10,898 nt of DNA from Coemansia sp. RSA 1804 (taxonomy: Eukaryota > Kickxellomycota > Kickxellomycetes > Kickxellales > Kickxellaceae): the NCBI GenBank assembly GCA_027578815.1, contig JANBTH010000819.1, positions 1-10,898 of the forward strand. Direction: 5' to 3'. The notes beneath the pieces were generated by a model. That model had not been told where the DNA came from, did no database searches, and worked only from the letters and a program-made list of their open reading frames with translations. Positions 7,815-10,898 of this stretch are shown one piece after another. The translations under genes were made by a program, and so were the position numbers. The stretch's first letter is position 1. Every line of letters starts with the position of its first letter.

Positions 7815-7819
7815 ATTGG
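7815..7819 (-). promoter_or_regulatory. CCAAT box upstream of DAD4
   Basis: GATTGGCC on the plus strand gives CCAAT on the minus strand, 163 bp before the DAD4 ATG and 50 bp before the forkhead-type site. CCAAT boxes work in either orientation. A single 5-mer is weak evidence alone. Confidence 0.25.
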
Positions 7820-7868
7820 CCATTGCTATTTGTATTTTTCTGTTGAGGGTGGGAGTATAACTGTTAAT

Positions 7869-7877
7869 GTAAACAAA
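7869..7877 (+). promoter_or_regulatory. Forkhead-type site GTAAACAAA upstream of DAD4
   Basis: An exact GTAAACAAA 104 bp before the DAD4 ATG, in a normal promoter position. It is the same 9-mer as found before MPS1 and the SANT gene. It would fit M-phase expression of a kinetochore gene. Confidence 0.45.
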
Positions 7878-7981
7878 GCAGAGCCAAGTTCTGTTGAATG
7901 TTTTTCTTCACCTTTCCCTTGTTTGTGATAACACTTTATAAAGCTAAATAAATTTATGCGATTTGCAGAGGGAAAGAAAGG

Positions 7982-8218
7982 ATGAAGAACCCGTACGATG
8001 AGCAACAGACGCAGATTCTGGCGCGGATAAGCAACAACGTGGTCAAGCTGAATGAGACGCTGCTGGAGGTGAACCAAAAGATTGAGGAAATCAACGAAAT
8101 GAACAGCGACTTGGTGGCCTTCTCCAATATATGGAACCACTACCAGCGAAACGCCAGCTTGTATCTGGCAAGCACAAACAGCATAGAGCCGTCGATAGTA
8201 ACCAGACGCCAGTCTTGA
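7982..8218 (+). CDS. DAD4: DASH/Dam1 complex subunit Dad4
   Basis: Encodes 78 residues, close to the usual length of Dad4 (about 72 in budding yeast). Dad4 is one of the ten small proteins of the DASH/Dam1 complex, which forms rings or arcs on microtubules and couples kinetochores to shrinking plus ends. Family hallmarks seen here are the N-terminal MxNPxxEQQxxIL-RI segment, then KLNE and a helical heptad pattern through residues 10-50 (LNETLLEVNQKIEEINEMN), and a final W-NY/HY element (IWNHYQRNASLYL). The last 15 residues are a polar tail. It sits between the two dioxygenase genes on the same strand, 315 bp after copy 1 and 184 bp before copy 2, with its own promoter. There is one exon; ATG 7982 gives the family start. 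The link to the nearby MPS1 is noteworthy, because Mps1 is known to phosphorylate Dam1-complex proteins in yeast. Confidence 0.92.
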   Translation: MKNPYDEQQTQILARISNNVVKLNETLLEVNQKIEEINEMNSDLVAFSNIWNHYQRNASLYLASTNSIEPSIVTRRQS

Positions 8219-8402
8219 AGAGGCACTCTGCTTGTCTTACTCATGCGACCTGTTTCTCTTCCGTTGGGGGATATAAACTGCGATGAAAGGGAAAGAATAA
8301 AGTCGCTGCGGGTTTCCTTTGATTTTTTTCTTTTTTTCCTTACCTTTTTTTCTGTCTATTTCTTACTCTTTCTAAATAAATTTGATTGTAAAACTCGCCG
8401 AG
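8219..8402 (+). promoter_or_regulatory. Short promoter region of dioxygenase copy 2
   Basis: This 184-bp gap must contain both the DAD4 3' end and the promoter of the second dioxygenase. Its right half is a strong T/C tract (tttttttccttacctttttttctg). An AATAAA at 8375-8380 lies only 23 bp before the next ATG; if DAD4 uses it, the two transcripts would abut or overlap. Confidence 0.45.
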
Positions 8403-8942
8403 ATGCGGGCATACTACTACGACAACAGCGCTGCTGACCAGCGTGAGGCGCACGATTCGGGACGGCCAGTGCAAGTGGAGCAGCTCAATGCAATTGGTGT
8501 GCATTACCAAAGGCTGGAAGGCACTGAGGAGGAGAACGCAGCAGCCATCGACGCCCTGTGCAAGGAGCGCGAGTACAAGAGCCGCGACGACATCACCATA
8601 TCGCCGATGCTTCTGCCCAACTACGAGGAGAAGATAAAGACGTTCTTTACTGAGCATATCCACGAAGACGAGGAGATTAGATACGTTCTCGATGGAGCCG
8701 GGTACTTTGACGTGCGTGACGCAAGCGACCAGTGGGTGCGCATATTCGTGGAGAAGAAAGATTTGCTTATTGTCCCGGCTGGAATTTACCATAGGTTTAC
8801 GCTGGACACCGGCAACTATATCAAGGCCATGCGGCTGTTCAAGGAGGACCCAAAGTGGACGCCTATCAACCGCCCGGATGCCGACTCTAACGAGTACCAC
8901 CTGGCTCACATCAAATCCATCACACCGGCTTCCTTTTGCTGA
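8403..8942 (+). CDS. ADI1: Acireductone dioxygenase, canonical copy 2
   Basis: Encodes 179 residues, the standard fungal and animal length for the ARD cupin enzyme of methionine salvage. It starts MRAYYYDNSAADQREAHDSG. The metal site is His85, His87, Glu91 (HIHEDEE) and His130 (YHRFT). It then keeps the conserved YVLDGAGYFDVRD strand, the NYIKAMRLF element and the INRPDAD tail that copy 1 has lost. Coding composition matches the other housekeeping genes here. The start at ATG 8403 is preferred because the preceding in-frame codons (from a TTG at 8382) are AT-rich leader, not protein-like. Together with copy 1 it forms a tandem pair interrupted by DAD4, so the duplication either carried DAD4's surroundings or DAD4 came to lie between them later. 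This is the more likely true orthologue of yeast ADI1; I apply the symbol on family grounds. Confidence 0.94.
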   Translation: MRAYYYDNSAADQREAHDSGRPVQVEQLNAIGVHYQRLEGTEEENAAAIDALCKEREYKSRDDITISPMLLPNYEEKIKTFFTEHIHEDEEIRYVLDGAGYFDVRDASDQWVRIFVEKKDLLIVPAGIYHRFTLDTGNYIKAMRLFKEDPKWTPINRPDADSNEYHLAHIKSITPASFC

Positions 8943-9076
8943 GCAGATCACAGGAGATAAACACAACATGCTTTTTTGAAAGTTTTTGAAGCAAGGTTCA
9001 TCGTTATTTTATTATTATTAAAGCTCGATCTTCTTTTCTCCCGTTGCTTGCTTTTGTTTTATTTTCAAAGTACATT

Positions 9077-9085
9077 TTTGTTTAC
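9077..9085 (-). promoter_or_regulatory. Forkhead-type site GTAAACAAA upstream of the SANT gene
   Basis: An exact GTAAACAAA on the minus strand, 15 nt before ATG 9101, inside the 15-base block catttttgtttactt shared with the MPS1 leader. Confidence 0.35.
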
Positions 9086-9100
9086 TTTACATTATTTTTT

Positions 9101-9823
9101 ATGCTGGGCGTCAAGGCCAATTCCTTCACAGACATGAGTGCGAATTCCAACAAAACAGCGGGCCTTGCAGCAGCGCACACAGTGGTGCCACGCAGCATGC
9201 CTACGGGGCAGCGCAACGTGGTGCGGTCCAACGACTCGGCCTCGCTGTGGAACTGCACGCTGTCGCCTGGATGGACGCAGGAGGAAGTGCAGATACTGCG
9301 CAAGGCACTGCTCAGGTTCGGCGTAGGCAACTGGATGAAAATCATAGAATCCGAGTGCCTTCCCGGCAAGACAATAGCACAGATGAACCTGCAAACCCAG
9401 CGGATGCTGGGCCAGCAGAGCACTGCCGAGTTCAACGGACTCCACATCGACGCACTGCAGATTGGCCAAATCAACTCTACAAAGCAGGGGCCCGAGATCA
9501 AGCGCAAAAACAACTGCATCGTTAACACGGGCGGCAAACTTACGCGAGACGAGATTGAGAAAAGGAGGGTTGCGCATAGGGAGAAGTTTGAGGTGTCGGC
9601 CGACGTTTGGAAAACTATTGTTCTGCCCAAGCAGGACAGTCCGCATGTTGTTTTGGAGCACAAGAGAGAGGAGCTCAAAAGACTGAGGGCTGAGCTGGAT
9701 GAGGTTCTTGCCGAGATCGACGATGTCGAAAGGATTCAGCAGCTGCAGAGCGCCGATCCGTCACCCGATAACGAAGCGGCTACTGCTTCCAAGGAACTGG
9801 GTACCAAGCGGCCACGTGAGTAG
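9101..9823 (+). CDS. SANT/Myb-like domain protein with C-terminal coiled coil
   Basis: Encodes 240 residues from ATG 9101. The first ATG in frame is chosen because composition changes sharply there, from T-rich leader to coding; ATG 9134 (MSANSNK) is an alternative. A polar N-terminus is followed by one SANT/Myb-like repeat at about 52-105: Trp58 in GWTQEE, Trp78 in GNWMKIIES, and an aliphatic/Gln third helix (KTIAQMNLQTQ) in place of the third Trp. After it comes a segment that looks family-specific, including GQQS-AEFNGLHID, KQGPEIKRKNNCIVNTG and LTRDEIEKRR (about 104-162). Residues about 183-216 form a Leu/Glu/Arg-rich coiled coil, and the protein ends in a basic KRPRE that could be a nuclear signal. 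I recall similar GWT..LPGKTIAQ proteins in protists and non-Dikarya fungi without known function, but cannot verify this here. It is probably nuclear; binding to DNA or to histone tails cannot be decided from sequence. Single exon. Confidence 0.8.
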   Translation: MLGVKANSFTDMSANSNKTAGLAAAHTVVPRSMPTGQRNVVRSNDSASLWNCTLSPGWTQEEVQILRKALLRFGVGNWMKIIESECLPGKTIAQMNLQTQRMLGQQSTAEFNGLHIDALQIGQINSTKQGPEIKRKNNCIVNTGGKLTRDEIEKRRVAHREKFEVSADVWKTIVLPKQDSPHVVLEHKREELKRLRAELDEVLAEIDDVERIQQLQSADPSPDNEAATASKELGTKRPRE

Positions 9824-10898
9824 CTAGCTGCGTTTTTATTTGTTTCCATTTATTTTTTATCTCTTTGAAAGAATCGTAAAAGCAACTGACGTTATGTGTT
9901 ATGATGATGTATGAGATGTTGACATTTGATGCAAAGGTTAACATCTCATACCATCGCGAATAGCATTTTTCTAATAGGATCTGTTTCTTTAGTAGTGTAT
10001 TCTTTTCACTAGTGAAGAAGAGGTTGTTTCCTTAGGTAGTTTTAAATGTTATTTATTAAAAAAAGGATAAGACTACGATATTATGTGTAATAAGAAACGG
10101 CTCAATTAAAAATGTGGATGTCAACAGCACACATACAGTAACAACGTGTTTTACAGAAGGAGCCACTAGAACTGAAGTATTCGATTGTGTGAGAACATGG
10201 AATGCGTTACACGTGGGGATTTTTATTTTGGGGAAGAGTGGAAAGATGAAAGAAGGAAGCACAAAACATGATAGCTATTGACATGAATATTTATTTGCCA
10301 ACATTTATTCTGCTGACGCTGAAAGATGCCCAGTGGAAAATGCTATGGCGTCGATTTGATCGTTTCCTAGAAAGCAAAACAAAAAACTAGAATGTCAACA
10401 AATGCGTGTAGACAACATACGTGTGCGTGCATATATGAAAAACAATAAACAGCAGAAATGAAAGCAAATTGTTTGACCATAAAAAGCCTTGTAGCGCAAC
10501 ATTAGTCAACCAAAAAAAAATAAATGTAGTGAAGCTGAAAAGTGTACGTATTTTGTGCAGTCCAAGCAAGGCAAAGCAGGCATAATTGGCAATTGTTTTT
10601 TCATCTCTCTTTATCAGGTCTATATCTACTATCGATATTCGCCAATGTAAAGTGCAAGGGTTGAGATAAACATAATGTAACGATGTGTTAATCCCAGGAG
10701 AGAAATAGAAAAGGTTTATTAATTTTTTTTGTAGAAAAATTCCATCTTACAATTATAGACAGTTGGCCATTCCTTGCGCAAAATGGGAATGGAACAGAAA
10801 GAAATGCAAAAAGAGATAAAGAAAGAAAGCTTGAAGAAAAAATAAGACAGAATATTGATGTATGGCGTTTTCTGTTTTCCAACATCCAGAGTTCTTGT
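9824..10898. other. AT-rich intergenic region at the right edge
   Basis: No gene I can support over more than 1 kb. It contains the hairpin at 9909-9951, an isolated 40-codon ORF at 10268-10390 on the plus strand, a possible minus-strand terminal exon at 10343-10366, and many A or T runs. Several ORFs of 60-68 codons on the minus strand here are T-rich translations (Phe/Leu/Ser-rich) without domains. Confidence 0.5.
9909..9951. repeat. 15-bp inverted repeat (hairpin) downstream of the SANT gene
   Basis: The left arm gtatgagatgttgac (9909-9923) and right arm gttaacatctcatac (9937-9951) pair over 15 positions with one G-T mismatch, which is a G-U wobble in RNA. The loop is 13 nt. It begins 86 nt after the SANT stop codon, so it probably lies in that gene's 3' UTR or marks the transcript end. 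Confidence 0.7.

Noticed and set aside
8382..8402. Upstream extension of dioxygenase copy 2 by seven codons
   Set aside because: The extension starts at TTG, is AT-rich leader, and family members begin at MRAY.
9901..9960. A C-box-like ATGATGA suggesting a C/D snoRNA
   Set aside because: There is no D box (CTGA) at a suitable distance downstream; the nearest CTGA lies upstream of the C box. The hairpin explains this segment better.
10495..10650. A run of about 50 open codons on the plus strand with good-looking splice acceptors (ttttgtgcag, ctttatcag)
   Set aside because: It has no ATG and no clear donor, and the length is within chance for this composition.
1..10898. tRNA, rRNA, CRISPR arrays or transposase genes
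   Set aside because: I looked for cloverleaf signals, direct-repeat arrays and transposase or integrase motifs on both strands and saw none.

Overview
This is nuclear DNA of a fungus. The evidence is a Dad4 subunit of the DASH/Dam1 kinetochore ring (essentially a fungal complex), an Mps1-type kinase, eukaryotic acireductone dioxygenases, one GT-AG intron, TATA boxes and AATAAA poly(A) signals. Genes are compact and mostly intronless. Coding sequence has balanced composition, while the gaps are strongly AT-rich. I suspect an early-diverging, non-Dikarya lineage (for example Kickxellomycotina-like). That is an inference from gene content and cannot be settled from this window.

Layout: (1) 1-324, minus strand, the 5' end of a lysine-rich then acidic protein with one intron, running off the left edge. 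(2) 325-889, a divergent promoter region. (3) 890-4330, plus strand, MPS1/TTK-family spindle-checkpoint kinase of 1146 residues. (4) 4331-7117, a 2.8 kb AT-rich stretch. It looks empty at first, but it holds two minus-strand 42-codon proline-rich ORFs about 1.4 kb apart. Each sits behind a TATA box with a similar leader, inside what looks like an old, decayed tandem duplication. (5) 7118-8942, plus strand: acireductone dioxygenase copy 1, DAD4, then acireductone dioxygenase copy 2. (6) 9101-9823, plus strand, a SANT/Myb-like protein with a conserved segment beyond the SANT fold and a C-terminal coiled coil. (7) 9824-10898, AT-rich DNA with a strong hairpin and no gene I can support.

Functional links: MPS1 and DAD4 both act at the kinetochore-microtubule interface, and Mps1 is known to phosphorylate Dam1-complex proteins in budding yeast. 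The exact 9-mer GTAAACAAA, the forkhead site known from mitotic gene clusters, occurs four times: twice before MPS1, once before DAD4 and once before the SANT gene. It is absent before both dioxygenase genes. This suggests that the mitotic genes, and possibly the SANT gene, share cell-cycle control while the methionine-salvage genes interleaved with them do not. The two dioxygenases are tandem paralogues. Copy 2 looks like the standard housekeeping enzyme. Copy 1 keeps the metal ligands but has diverged at both ends.
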